From Lactonifactor longoviformis DSM 17459 (GTDB taxonomy: Bacteria; Bacillota; Clostridia; Lachnospirales; Lachnospiraceae): 64,000 nucleotides of DNA. Position numbers and translations under genes: made by a program. Below are positions 8,242 to 16,946 of the stretch, in pieces. The stretch lies in contig NZ_FQVI01000001.1 of the NCBI RefSeq assembly GCF_900129135.1, positions 491,085 to 555,084 of the forward strand, read 5' to 3'. The stretch's first letter is position 1, and every line of letters begins with the position of its first letter. The notes under the pieces are model-generated. The model was not told the origin of the DNA and did no database searches. It was given only the letters and a program-made list of their open reading frames with translations.

Positions 8242-9183
8242 TCATTTCACAGCAAATTCCGGGAACTTTTCCTGGAATACGTTCTGTGCCATTCTGCGTA
8301 TCTCGTCCTCCATCTCTTCATATCTGCGCAAAAGTGAGTTTCCTTCTTCTGTCAGGAAGCTGGCGCCCCCGCTTTTTCCCCCATGCTGTCTTTTAATCAC
8401 CCGGTACCCCAGCTGTTCCTCCGCCCTGTTGATGATGGTCCAGCCTTTGGTGTAGGACATATTCATCTGCCTGCAGGCTTCTTTCATGGATCCGGTATAC
8501 TGCAACAGTGTCAGAAGCTGGGCCGTGCCCGGTCCGAAGATCTGCTGTTCTTTCATAATCCTCACAGTAACGGATGCCGTATAGAGCTGACGGCTCCTCT
8601 CTTCCAGAAGCTCTTCGTTCCCGTTGACTTCCCCTGCCCTGAGAAGAATTCCTTCATCCTCCACCTGCACCAGAGTACGTCCGCAGGATGCTGACTGCAT
8701 GGCCCCTGCCAATCCCCGGCTGCCCTCATAGGACAAAAGTTCCGGGATCACAGAGGTATGGATAAGGACAGGATGGCCTTTTCTCTCCCGGTATACAGGC
8801 ACTCCCAGAGGAGCCTGGGAATCCATCAGCTGATGGAGGGTATGAACTGACACCATGGGAAGATCCACAGGCGTGCAGATTACTTGTCCGCAGAGATCTT
8901 TTATATATTCCAGTCCTGCTTTGATGGTATCAAACATCTGGGCACTCTCATATTCGCCATAGTGCATACAGATGACTCCCATTTTGGACACCGCCTTTTC
9001 AAGCTCTTTTGCCCGGTATCCGGTAACCAGGACAATGGGAGAACACCCAGCCTGCCGGAGAGTCAAAATCAGCCTCTGAACAGCACTCAGGGCCCCTATT
9101 TCCAGCAAGGGCTTGAACTCTCCCCTGTAAAAGTCAGCCCTTGCAGCTGTAATCACTGCACCGGTACGTATCTTGTTTTCCAT
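8242..9183 (-). CDS. MobA/MocA-like nucleotidyltransferase fused to a ModE-type winged helix
   Basis: Two domains. Residues 1 to ~195 are a MobA/MocA-type NTP transferase (GAVITAARADFYRGEFKPLLEIG near the start, VICTPVDLPMVSVHTLHQLM in the middle), likely adding CMP or GMP to molybdopterin. Residues ~205-300 match the ModE N-terminal winged helix (GSMKEACRQMNMSYTKGWTIINRAEEQLG, then GGKSGGASFLTEEG). The usual GG-L-S-R-MG loop of the transferase is altered (ITAARADFYRGEF), so activity is not certain. It is the last gene of the ssnA-ygfK-FUSC-xdhC-mocA run, 12 bp after xdhC. This context, known from selenium-dependent molybdenum hydroxylase gene sets (the E. coli ygfJ position), supports a cofactor-maturation role. 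The DNA-binding domain could make it a sensor as well. Confidence 0.82.
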   Translation of the reverse strand: MENKIRTGAVITAARADFYRGEFKPLLEIGALSAVQRLILTLRQAGCSPIVLVTGYRAKELEKAVSKMGVICMHYGEYESAQMFDTIKAGLEYIKDLCGQVICTPVDLPMVSVHTLHQLMDSQAPLGVPVYRERKGHPVLIHTSVIPELLSYEGSRGLAGAMQSASCGRTLVQVEDEGILLRAGEVNGNEELLEERSRQLYTASVTVRIMKEQQIFGPGTAQLLTLLQYTGSMKEACRQMNMSYTKGWTIINRAEEQLGYRVIKRQHGGKSGGASFLTEEGNSLLRRYEEMEDEIRRMAQNVFQEKFPEFAVK

Positions 9184-9195
9184 AGGTTGCTCTCC

Positions 9196-10227
9196 TTATC
9201 TCTCCGTCAGCACTTCCTGCTTTCTTCTGGCTCTCTCCCGTATGAGTTCCCCGGCAATGCTAATGGCTATCTCTGCCGGTGTCTCTGCCTGAATATCGGT
9301 TCCCACAGGCATATGGCATCCGGCAACCTCTTCCTCCGTAAATCCCTGTTCCAGCAGTTTTTCAGTAACTGCGGCAATCTTCCGGCGGCTGCCCATGATT
9401 CCGATATAATAAGGCCTCCGCTTTAATACCTGCGCCTGGACCTGCAGATCCGACAGGTGGCCTCTGGTCATAATAATCACGTAATCTTCTTCTGTAATGG
9501 TGACATAGTCCCCGATTCTGGAAAAATCACAAACCAGTACCTCCCTGGCTCCGGGAAATCGCTCAGGACTGGCAAACTCTGCCCTGTCGTCCAGAACCAC
9601 GCAGGAAAAATCCAGGTGGCTGAGCACCGGAACTGTCTCCTGTGCTACGTGTCCGCCGCCAAACACGTACACCTTCCCGGACGGCAGCAGGGGTTCGCTG
9701 TACAGACATCTGCTTTTTTCCCGGAGGAATACCGCCCGGTTTTTAAGCGGCAGATTTCCAAGGGGACCTTCCATTCCCCAAAGCCCCTGTTTCTTCGTAT
9801 ATATCCCCATAATCCAGGATTCCTCTTCCGTAATTTCCAGGATCAGCCAGGCGCTTTCTTCCCCCCGGCACATCTCCTTTATTTTCCTGCAGAGCACGCG
9901 TACTTTATCGTCCTCCCTGGACAGGAACTGGAAATAAACAGTGATCCGTCCTCCGCAGATCATACCCAGATCAGCCGCCTGACCGGGTGCCAGACTGTAG
10001 TCCTGAATGAGTGATTTTTTACTTCTCAGCACCTCAGATGCCATTTTCACAGCCTCATATTCCACGGCGCCTCCCCCTATGGTTCCCAGGCACTCCCCAT
10101 TCTCACTTACCAGCATCTTCGCCCCGGCCCCTCTGGGGGCGGAACCGGATCCGTCTATTATTGTAACAATTACAACATCCTGCCCAGACTCCAGCCTTTC
10201 ACTTGCCTCTTGAAATACTTTATACAT
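9196..10227 (-). CDS. xdhC: XdhC/CoxI family molybdenum hydroxylase maturation protein
   Basis: XdhC-type chaperone that helps load the sulfurated (or selenium-bearing) molybdenum cofactor into xanthine dehydrogenase-like enzymes. The N-terminal XdhC domain shows IIDGSGSAPRGAGAKMLV and GTIGGGAVEYEAV. The C-terminal Rossmann domain shows YVFGGGHVAQETVPVL and later YIGIMGSRRKIA, the usual order. I chose ATG 10227 (MYKVFQEA; about 343 residues) with a modest AGGATGG upstream; an in-frame ATG further out gives a non-conserved extension. It lies between the FUSC gene and the mocA-like gene in the same operon. Confidence 0.88.
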   Translation of the reverse strand: MYKVFQEASERLESGQDVVIVTIIDGSGSAPRGAGAKMLVSENGECLGTIGGGAVEYEAVKMASEVLRSKKSLIQDYSLAPGQAADLGMICGGRITVYFQFLSREDDKVRVLCRKIKEMCRGEESAWLILEITEEESWIMGIYTKKQGLWGMEGPLGNLPLKNRAVFLREKSRCLYSEPLLPSGKVYVFGGGHVAQETVPVLSHLDFSCVVLDDRAEFASPERFPGAREVLVCDFSRIGDYVTITEEDYVIIMTRGHLSDLQVQAQVLKRRPYYIGIMGSRRKIAAVTEKLLEQGFTEEEVAGCHMPVGTDIQAETPAEIAISIAGELIRERARRKQEVLTER

Positions 10228-10284
10228 GTTATCCCATCCTGCCATTTTTATCATTATTGTACAAAAGTTGCTGTCGAGTGTCAA

Positions 10285-12297
10285 TCATATGTTATTCGGC
10301 GATTTTTCCGGTAAAATTTCAGAGATTCTGGCGACACTGTTCATACAGTTCAAAGCCAGTGTATTGAAATAAATCTCCTCCTCCAGCTTCCCATAGGCCC
10401 GAAACTCACTGCCTGCTGTGAGGAAACTGTTCAGTTCATTCTTTGTAAATCCCCTGCGAATCCGCTTTAACGCCTGCTCCATATTCCCGAGAAGTTCCTC
10501 AATGGCAGGATTTTCCCTGGAGCTTACCTTATATTTCTTTAAATACGCATGAATCTGCTCGATCTCTGAGAGGAGTCTGCGGTTGATGGGCAGCAGCCGG
10601 CTGTAGAACTGCTTCTCATTTTCCCCCATATTTTCCTTCATATAATTCCGGATCTCCTCAGAAAGCAGATTTGAAACCATCATATACTCCCGAAGCAGAC
10701 TGCGATCCTCTTCATCATACAGGCTTTTTTGCAGTTCACCCACCAGCTTCTCATCAATATCAAGCAGATCGTTCACGCTTTTCAGGAATTCCGATTTTGC
10801 AGTAATCGGAAGAATAAAACGGTTGGCCAGCCATACGGTCACAGCGGCCAGTCCCACACATACAATGCGGAGCGCAATGGCATGCCCCGTATCCAGGCTT
10901 AAGGTAGTCAGGGCCATACCGTAGCAGGTACTGTACATGGGCATCGTCCAGGAGGTGACCGGTACATAGTACATGAGGCATGTCATCACCACTATGATCC
11001 CGATATGCCCCCAGAAGGTCTTAAAAATCTCGGTCAGGAAAAAGGTGATAAAAAGTCCCGTCACAGTGCCGATGATACGGTTGTTCAGCTTGAGCATGCT
11101 TTCTTCTGAATATGGCATCAGCATTAAAAAAGCGCTCATGGGAAACCAATAGCCGTGTTCCAGGGAAGTAATCCTGCAAAAGGCAAATGAAATACAGAGC
11201 ACCACCGACAGCCTCAGGGCAAACCGTACCTGAAATCTGTCCGGATGAAAGTTCCGAAAAAACGCTTTCGGGCTTCCTGTCCTGCCTCTGGACCGCCTCC
11301 ACTCCCTCTCCCTGTTTGCTTTATCCGTGGATACTGCCTCCTTTAAAGCAAACCCGATAAGCCCGAGAATAAACTCCATTGCCTGATTCAGCTTCTCATC
11401 CTCCAGTCTCTCGTGGCTCTGGAAGTGATGAATCTCTGTGATCAATTCCTGATTATCCGCCTCATTCATCTGCTGCTCCACATCCCGGAAGACCCTTGCC
11501 AGCTGCCTGTGATACCGCTGCACTTTGAACGCCGTACACTTTTTGGGTTCGGAGAGCTCTGTCATATAGTAGCGGAACCGCTGAAAGACAATCATAAAGT
11601 AATAATTTATCTTTCCATATCGATCCGCCAGATACCTGTAGTTCCTGCTGGCATAGATCACCTGGTTCATATGGTACATCATCTGGACCAGATCCGCCAT
11701 ATCCCTCTGATCTCTCCTTCCCTCCGAAAGTTTCTCCAGCTGCAGCGCCATATTTGCCATCCCCCTGCGCACGGTTCCATAATGCCGCTTTTTTCGGAAT
11801 ATCTTTCGGTGAAGGTATAAAACTGCCGTCAGAAAACAAAACGCGTACAGCAGCGCCCCTATACGTACCGGAAGCAGCTTTGCCGGTATGGGCAGCAGCT
11901 GCAGAAAGACAAACGCCATTCCATACACAAAATAGGCTTTTGGTGTAAATTTGTCCGTGAGAAGATACACAAGCAGAAAGGGAACCAGCAGGTTCAGAAG
12001 AATACAGAGGGGGAGATTCAGTGTCGCCCCATAGGCAGCCAGACCTGCCAGCAGAATCCTTCCGTAAGCCTGGATCAATTCCCTGAAAGTAAAATCCTGC
12101 GTACTTTTTGTCTTGAAAAAGAGAGTTAAAAACGAAACCAAAATCACCTGTTTAGAACCAAAAAGAAAAAATATAGTAAAAAATAAAAAGAGAGAGACAA
12201 AAATAGTTGGAAAAACGGAACGCCATCTTTTCAGCACCTGTGCCATCTTTCCATTATCTGTCATGGTCCTTTCCCGCCGGCTTGCACTTATCATCAT
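10285..12297 (-). CDS. FUSC-family membrane protein
   Basis: Inner-membrane protein of about 670 residues with the FUSC architecture. An N-terminal group of about five to six hydrophobic segments (e.g. VFPTIFVSLFLFFTIFFLFG) is followed by a long charged cytoplasmic stretch, a second membrane group (LSVVLCISFAFCRITSLEHG, then YWFPMSAFLMLMPY) and a C-terminal helical cytoplasmic tail. FUSC proteins include aromatic-acid exporters (AaeB) and YccS-like proteins. The ATG at 12297 has GGGAGGAG six bases upstream. It sits inside the ygfK-xdhC operon, which suggests transport of a heterocyclic substrate or product of the hydroxylase pathway (inference only). Confidence 0.82.
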   Translation of the reverse strand: MMISASRRERTMTDNGKMAQVLKRWRSVFPTIFVSLFLFFTIFFLFGSKQVILVSFLTLFFKTKSTQDFTFRELIQAYGRILLAGLAAYGATLNLPLCILLNLLVPFLLVYLLTDKFTPKAYFVYGMAFVFLQLLPIPAKLLPVRIGALLYAFCFLTAVLYLHRKIFRKKRHYGTVRRGMANMALQLEKLSEGRRDQRDMADLVQMMYHMNQVIYASRNYRYLADRYGKINYYFMIVFQRFRYYMTELSEPKKCTAFKVQRYHRQLARVFRDVEQQMNEADNQELITEIHHFQSHERLEDEKLNQAMEFILGLIGFALKEAVSTDKANREREWRRSRGRTGSPKAFFRNFHPDRFQVRFALRLSVVLCISFAFCRITSLEHGYWFPMSAFLMLMPYSEESMLKLNNRIIGTVTGLFITFFLTEIFKTFWGHIGIIVVMTCLMYYVPVTSWTMPMYSTCYGMALTTLSLDTGHAIALRIVCVGLAAVTVWLANRFILPITAKSEFLKSVNDLLDIDEKLVGELQKSLYDEEDRSLLREYMMVSNLLSEEIRNYMKENMGENEKQFYSRLLPINRRLLSEIEQIHAYLKKYKVSSRENPAIEELLGNMEQALKRIRRGFTKNELNSFLTAGSEFRAYGKLEEEIYFNTLALNCMNSVARISEILPEKSPNNI

Positions 12298-12329
12298 TTG
12301 TCTCCTCCCTTCTTTCTTAAATGGAATCA

Positions 12330-12355
12330 GGGACACTGCCGGCAAGCAGTGTCCC
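12330..12355. repeat. GGGAC-ended hairpin, REP-like
   Basis: Perfect 10-bp arms GGGACACTGC / GCAGTGTCCC around a 6-nt loop, in the 75-bp gap between ygfK and the FUSC gene. The T-rich side (CCCTTTTATTG) is on the plus strand, antisense to the operon, so it is not a good terminator for these genes. Two other GGGAC-ended hairpins occur at 24392 and 44357. Confidence 0.55.
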
Positions 12356-12372
12356 TTTTATTGTATCCCCTT

Positions 12373-15366
12373 TTACAGCAAATAGGAATAGTCTTTTATT
12401 ACGGCTGCCATGAGATCTCTCAGGCCTTTGGGGATTCTCTCGTTATCCTCAGTAACTTTCAGAGTTACTTCATTCCCAAACAGTCTTACCCTGCACACTC
12501 CGGCCTCTCTGTCCAGTACAGCGAAGCCCTGGTTCTTGCTGTCTGCCATATCCTTCTCATTGGCAAACAGTGTGAACTTATCCAGATAAGGTGCACTGGC
12601 ATATGGGCAGAAGCTCTTGCAGTTGCCGCATTCATTGCACATATAGTCCACGTGGATAATCTGGGCCATAGGCATTCCCGGCACCTCGATGGATATATTT
12701 GCCCGGTTTGGACATACATCCACACAGTTTTCACAGACAGCAGCACAGTTCAGACAGCGTCTGCTCTCATGAGGAGCCTCGTTTTCACTGACCAGAACCC
12801 CTTTCTTGGCAAAACACTCTTCCCTGGAGCCTTCTTTTTCACATTCACTGACTGCAGGACTTCCAAGGATCGCCGCAGCCACCTTCTGCGCATCCCGGAT
12901 TCCCTCCACGACAGTCGCCGGACCGCCCAGGCCGTCACCAGCCAGGTAAATCCCCTTCTGACTGGATTCCAGGGTTTTGTCGTCTCTGTAAGCTCTTCCC
13001 CTGTCGTCTGTATTCAGTCCATTGGCCTGGTAAAATTCTGTGGGAACTTTCTCGCCTACCGCAACAATTACTGTGTCGGCCGGCACCGATTCCTTTTCCC
13101 CAGTCCCGCTTACGCTCTGCCGTCCGGATGCATCCAGGGCCCCCAGCTGCATCTTTTCACAGAGAAGCTGGCCGTTTTCCAGAGATATAGGGGCCAGAAG
13201 CTCCCTGAAGATAACCCCGTCTTCTTCTGCCATAACTAATTCTTCCTCGTCAGCCGGCATATAGCGTTTGGTTCTCCGGTATACCAGATAGACATGTTCC
13301 ACCCCTTTGGTGCGTTTCGCCGCTCTTGCCGTATCCATGGCAGTATTTCCGCCTCCGATAACAACCACATTTCTGCCCAGAGAGAGATCTCCGTCTTTTT
13401 CCTTGAATTCCCTCAGGAATTTCAGGGCATTCATGGTTTCCCCTTTCTCCAGCTTCAGGCTTCCGGGCTTGGAGGCACCCAGTGCAAGAACGACAGAGGT
13501 GAATCCCTCCGCTTTTAGTTCCTCCAGAGAAGTTATCTCTGTATTGGTCTTAACCGTCACACCCAGCTTTTCAATGAGGGCAATGTCTTTGTCAATAGCT
13601 TCCCCGGAAATCCGGAATCCCGGGATTACATTGCGGACCACACCCCCGAGAGAAGCCTCTTTCTCGAATACTGTAACTCCCACGCCTTCCCGGGCCAGAA
13701 AATAGGCGGCAGCAATACCTGCCGGTCCTCCCCCGACTACAGCAACCTTTTCCGCTCCGTTTACGGGAACCGGCTGAATCCTGGAGGCGACGGCATCATA
13801 AGCCTTCTCTGCTGCTTCCAGCTTCACGCCGCGGATGTTGACAGACTCCTCATAGAAATTCCTGGTGCATTTTCCCATACAGTTATGGGCACAGATAGTA
13901 CCGGTGATAAAGGGCAGAGGATTTTTCCGCAGGATAACCTGAAGCGCCTCCTCATACCTTCCCTCTCCAGCCAGAGCTATATAGTTGGTGATATCCTGGT
14001 GAATGGGACATCCCTCCTCACAGGGTGCCATAAAACAGTCCAGAAGAGGAACCGTATCCTTTGTCTTTCTGCCGGGAAGCGGTTTCGCAGCCTTCACATG
14101 GTGGCTGTCTTTTTTTGCGTCCTCTGCCAGCTTTGACAGTGCATCCACATCTACCCCGCAAAACGGCCGGCATCCCTGCTTTGCCAGCAGCTCTGCCATC
14201 TGCGTGCCCCTGTTATATCCTCCGGGCTTTAACAGGGTAGTTGCCACAGTAACCGGCCAGATACCGGCGCCGATAATTCGGCCGATATTATAATAATCTG
14301 CTCCTCCTGAGTAGGCAATGCGGAGTTTTCCGTCAAACTCTTTGGAAAGTTTTGCGGCCAGGGAGATGGACAGCGGGAAGAGAGATTTTCCTGACATATA
14401 CATCTCCTCGCTGGGAAGCTCACTTCTGGTGACATCTACCGGGAAGGTATTGGTAATCTTCACGCCGAATGCCAGCCCCTGTTCCTCAGACAGCTTCATC
14501 AGCCGGCGGAACATGGGAATAGCGTCCTCATACTGAAGATCGTCTTTAAAGTGGAAATCTCCGAATACCATATAGTCATATCCCATATCGTCCATAGTTT
14601 TTCTGGCAAAATCATATCCCAGAAGAGTGGGATTGCACTTGATAAAGGTATTCATATGTTTTTCTGTAAACAAATAATTGGCTATGCTCTCAATCTCCTG
14701 GGGCGGACATCCGTGCAGGGTGGAAATGGTAGCGGAGTTGCAGATATCGGAAGGAATGTTCTCCACATCCTCTGCCGTGAACTGTTCAAACAGATCTATA
14801 TGGTCCAGAAGCCACTGCCTGCACTCCCTGAAGATATCCGTATCCTTAGCTTCCTTCATGCTCTCAATGAATGTATCGATCTTTTCCGATTTGATTCCTG
14901 CCAGATCATACCCCACGCTGATGTTGAACTGAAAACCGTCCTGGCTTCCCAGCCCCCATTCCTTTGCCATCACGTGGAGGGCAAACCATGCCTTGATGTA
15001 TTCCCCCATAGCCTGGGGTACAAACAGTTCTGTGGACCACTCACAGTTATAGCATTCATCCTCTGCCAGGATACAGGGCTTGTTTACGCAGGCAGACAGT
15101 TCGTCTCCGTCCATAATCTGTACAGTCTTCAGCTCAAAAAAACGGCTTCCTGTATAGTAAGCAGCGATAATATTCTGTGCCAGCTGGGTATGAGGACCTG
15201 CGGCCGGTCCGATTGGAGTCTCCAGCTTTCTTCCAAACAATTCCAGAGTCTCATCCCCCGCAGCATAAGGGCTGTGGGTGCCAAATACTGTATTTCTCTT
15301 CTTTTTTTCCTCCATCATCCAGGTCATTAACTGGGAAAATGGCATACATGTCATCCGATCACTCAT
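12373..15366 (-). CDS. ygfK: YgfK, putative selenate reductase / Fe-S flavoprotein
   Basis: Large (997-residue) cytoplasmic iron-sulfur flavoprotein of the YgfK family. The domain order is: a dihydroorotate dehydrogenase-like N-terminal half (~1-430; PIGPAAGPHTQLAQN, DICNSATISTLHGCPPQEIE), a Cys-rich helical linker (CFMAPCEEGCPIHQDI, ~445-480), and a glutamate-synthase small-subunit-like region. That region has FAD-binding VAVVGGGPAGIAAAYFLA (~545) and NADPH-binding VVVIGGGNTAMDTARAAKR (~680). Two 4Fe-4S ferredoxin motifs (CENCVDVCPNRA, CNECGNCKSFCPYA) lie near 885-945. It is genetically tied to selenium-dependent molybdenum hydroxylases together with SsnA; its exact reaction is not established. 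GGGAGG precedes the ATG at 15366, 18 bp after ssnA. Confidence 0.93.
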   Translation of the reverse strand: MSDRMTCMPFSQLMTWMMEEKKKRNTVFGTHSPYAAGDETLELFGRKLETPIGPAAGPHTQLAQNIIAAYYTGSRFFELKTVQIMDGDELSACVNKPCILAEDECYNCEWSTELFVPQAMGEYIKAWFALHVMAKEWGLGSQDGFQFNISVGYDLAGIKSEKIDTFIESMKEAKDTDIFRECRQWLLDHIDLFEQFTAEDVENIPSDICNSATISTLHGCPPQEIESIANYLFTEKHMNTFIKCNPTLLGYDFARKTMDDMGYDYMVFGDFHFKDDLQYEDAIPMFRRLMKLSEEQGLAFGVKITNTFPVDVTRSELPSEEMYMSGKSLFPLSISLAAKLSKEFDGKLRIAYSGGADYYNIGRIIGAGIWPVTVATTLLKPGGYNRGTQMAELLAKQGCRPFCGVDVDALSKLAEDAKKDSHHVKAAKPLPGRKTKDTVPLLDCFMAPCEEGCPIHQDITNYIALAGEGRYEEALQVILRKNPLPFITGTICAHNCMGKCTRNFYEESVNIRGVKLEAAEKAYDAVASRIQPVPVNGAEKVAVVGGGPAGIAAAYFLAREGVGVTVFEKEASLGGVVRNVIPGFRISGEAIDKDIALIEKLGVTVKTNTEITSLEELKAEGFTSVVLALGASKPGSLKLEKGETMNALKFLREFKEKDGDLSLGRNVVVIGGGNTAMDTARAAKRTKGVEHVYLVYRRTKRYMPADEEELVMAEEDGVIFRELLAPISLENGQLLCEKMQLGALDASGRQSVSGTGEKESVPADTVIVAVGEKVPTEFYQANGLNTDDRGRAYRDDKTLESSQKGIYLAGDGLGGPATVVEGIRDAQKVAAAILGSPAVSECEKEGSREECFAKKGVLVSENEAPHESRRCLNCAAVCENCVDVCPNRANISIEVPGMPMAQIIHVDYMCNECGNCKSFCPYASAPYLDKFTLFANEKDMADSKNQGFAVLDREAGVCRVRLFGNEVTLKVTEDNERIPKGLRDLMAAVIKDYSYLL

Positions 15367-15384
15367 TTTTATCTACCTCCCGCA

Positions 15385-16719
15385 CTATCTGCTGTTAATA
15401 TCATCTGCCAGTTTTTTGGCTTCTTCTCTGCACCTTGCCAGAGCTGCTTCCTCATCAATGCCGGTAAGCACTCTGTCCCTCATCAATACTTTTCCGTTAC
15501 ATACAGTGGTCGTAGTATCTCTTCCCTGCATGCCAAACAGGATGTGCCCGTTGCAGTTGTCTCCATTCATAGGAGTCAGCGGATCATAATCTACGACTAT
15601 CACATCCGCAGCCGCACCTTTTTTCAGTACCCCCAAAGGCTTTTTAAAATAGCGTCCCGCTATCCTGGCATTTCCCTCGAACAGCATCTGGGGAACCTCC
15701 GCCCAGGCAGCGTTGGGATCGCATAGATGGTGTTTGTGAAGTACATTGGCTACTTTATAGGATTCTGTCATGTCATGGGTATACCCGTCGGTTCCAAGGC
15801 CTGTAAGGATTCCCTTGTGAACAATTGCCATAGTCGGCGGGCATCCGCAGGCATTCCCCATGTTTGATTCCGGATTATGTACCACCATGGTATCTGTCTC
15901 TTTGATCAGATCCATCTCGTGATCATTTACATAGATGCAGTGTCCAAGAAGCGTCTTATCCCCAAGCACATTGCAGTCCATCAGCCGGTCTACGATTCGT
16001 TTTCCATAGGTTTTCAGACAATGGTGGAGATCTTCTATCCCCTCCGCCACATGGATGTGGTATCCCACTTCCCCGGGCTTGTTCTCAGCTGCAAGGGCCA
16101 TGGTCTCATCCGATATGGTAAAGGACGCATGCATTCCCATCATTCCCGCAATCATGCCGCTCTCATCTTCCAGGGCGTGTTTTATAAATCTGGCATTTTC
16201 CATCACGGATTCTCTGGCCTTTTCTTTGCCGTCCCGATCCGACACTTCGTAGCACAGGCAGGTCCGGATCCCCAGCTCCTTTGCCGCGTCTTCTATGGTA
16301 AACAGGCTGTCTGTAATATGACCGAAGCTTGCATGGTGGTCAAATACTGTGGTCACTCCGTTTTTAATGGAGTCCATGTACGTTGCCAGGGCACTGTAAC
16401 GGATCTGCTCCGGAGTCAGATGCCGGTCAATGGTCCACCACATTCCGTCCAGGATATCCAGAAAACCGTCAGGATTATACCCATTGATGGACAGACCTCT
16501 GGCAAAGGCACTGTATATATGCTCATGCACATTGATAAAGGCGGGCATAATGATTTTTCCTTTTGCATCTATGTATTCTGTCTGCGGATAAGCACCTTTC
16601 ACCGCTTCTGTGGTTCCTGTCATCACGATGGTGTTTCCATCCATAGCCACTGCCCCATTTTCGATAAATGGATTCTCTGCATCTCTTGTAATCATTCTCC
16701 CGTTGCCAATTACCAGCAT
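15385..16719 (-). CDS. ssnA: SsnA, putative aminohydrolase of the amidohydrolase superfamily
   Basis: Metal-dependent amidohydrolase of 444 residues. The motifs are FINVHEHIYSAFARG with the HxH metal pair (~55-60), HIHVAEG (~235), LLGHCIYVNDHE (~265) and GLGTDGYTHDMTESYK with the catalytic Asp (~300). It belongs to the guanine deaminase/chlorohydrolase-like branch. SsnA is consistently found with YgfK and selenium-dependent molybdenum hydroxylases acting on purines and related heterocycles, so deamination or ring opening of such a compound is likely. The start at ATG 16719 is fixed by AAGGAGGT seven bases upstream; the in-frame ATG at 16737 lies upstream of that ribosome binding site. It is first in the operon, behind a promoter and a striking dyad. 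Confidence 0.92.
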   Translation of the reverse strand: MLVIGNGRMITRDAENPFIENGAVAMDGNTIVMTGTTEAVKGAYPQTEYIDAKGKIIMPAFINVHEHIYSAFARGLSINGYNPDGFLDILDGMWWTIDRHLTPEQIRYSALATYMDSIKNGVTTVFDHHASFGHITDSLFTIEDAAKELGIRTCLCYEVSDRDGKEKARESVMENARFIKHALEDESGMIAGMMGMHASFTISDETMALAAENKPGEVGYHIHVAEGIEDLHHCLKTYGKRIVDRLMDCNVLGDKTLLGHCIYVNDHEMDLIKETDTMVVHNPESNMGNACGCPPTMAIVHKGILTGLGTDGYTHDMTESYKVANVLHKHHLCDPNAAWAEVPQMLFEGNARIAGRYFKKPLGVLKKGAAADVIVVDYDPLTPMNGDNCNGHILFGMQGRDTTTTVCNGKVLMRDRVLTGIDEEAALARCREEAKKLADDINSR

Positions 16720-16772
16720 ATGTGTTACCTCCTTCATTTAGAAAAAAATATAAAAACCCTCTTGATAGTTAG

Positions 16773-16801
16773 AGTGTACCATGGAAAATAAGCAATAGCA
16801 A
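16773..16801 (-). promoter_or_regulatory. promoter of the ssnA-ygfK-FUSC-xdhC-mocA operon
   Basis: On the minus strand TTGCTA (16796-16801) and TACACT (16773-16778) are separated by 17 bp and lie about 55 bp upstream of the ssnA start. Confidence 0.55.
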
Positions 16802-16809
16802 TAGTTTTT

Positions 16810-16843
16810 ACAAAAATTTTTAAGTATATCTAAAAATTTTTGT
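16810..16843. promoter_or_regulatory. perfect A/T dyad upstream of the ssnA promoter
   Basis: The 13-bp arms ACAAAAATTTTTA (16810-16822) and TAAAAATTTTTGT (16831-16843) are perfectly complementary around an 8-bp spacer. The dyad lies 8 bp beyond the -35 box, a normal place for an activator. No T-run pattern suggests a terminator. Confidence 0.6.
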
Positions 16844-16870
16844 ATGCCATGCCGGAAACTTCGCCGGACA

Positions 16871-16922
16871 GAAAAAAGCTGAGGAAAATTGTCCCAAAAA
16901 CTCTGGGATTCCTCAACTTTTT
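16871..16922. terminator. bidirectional terminator
   Basis: TGAGGAA (16880-16886) pairs with TTCCTCA (16909-16915), with an inner TCCCA/TGGGA pairing. The minus strand continues with GCTTTTTT and the plus strand with ACTTTTTC. It lies just downstream of the minus-strand gene ending at 16947. Confidence 0.7.
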
Positions 16923-16946
16923 CTTATGCTTTTTGAATTGTTTCAA

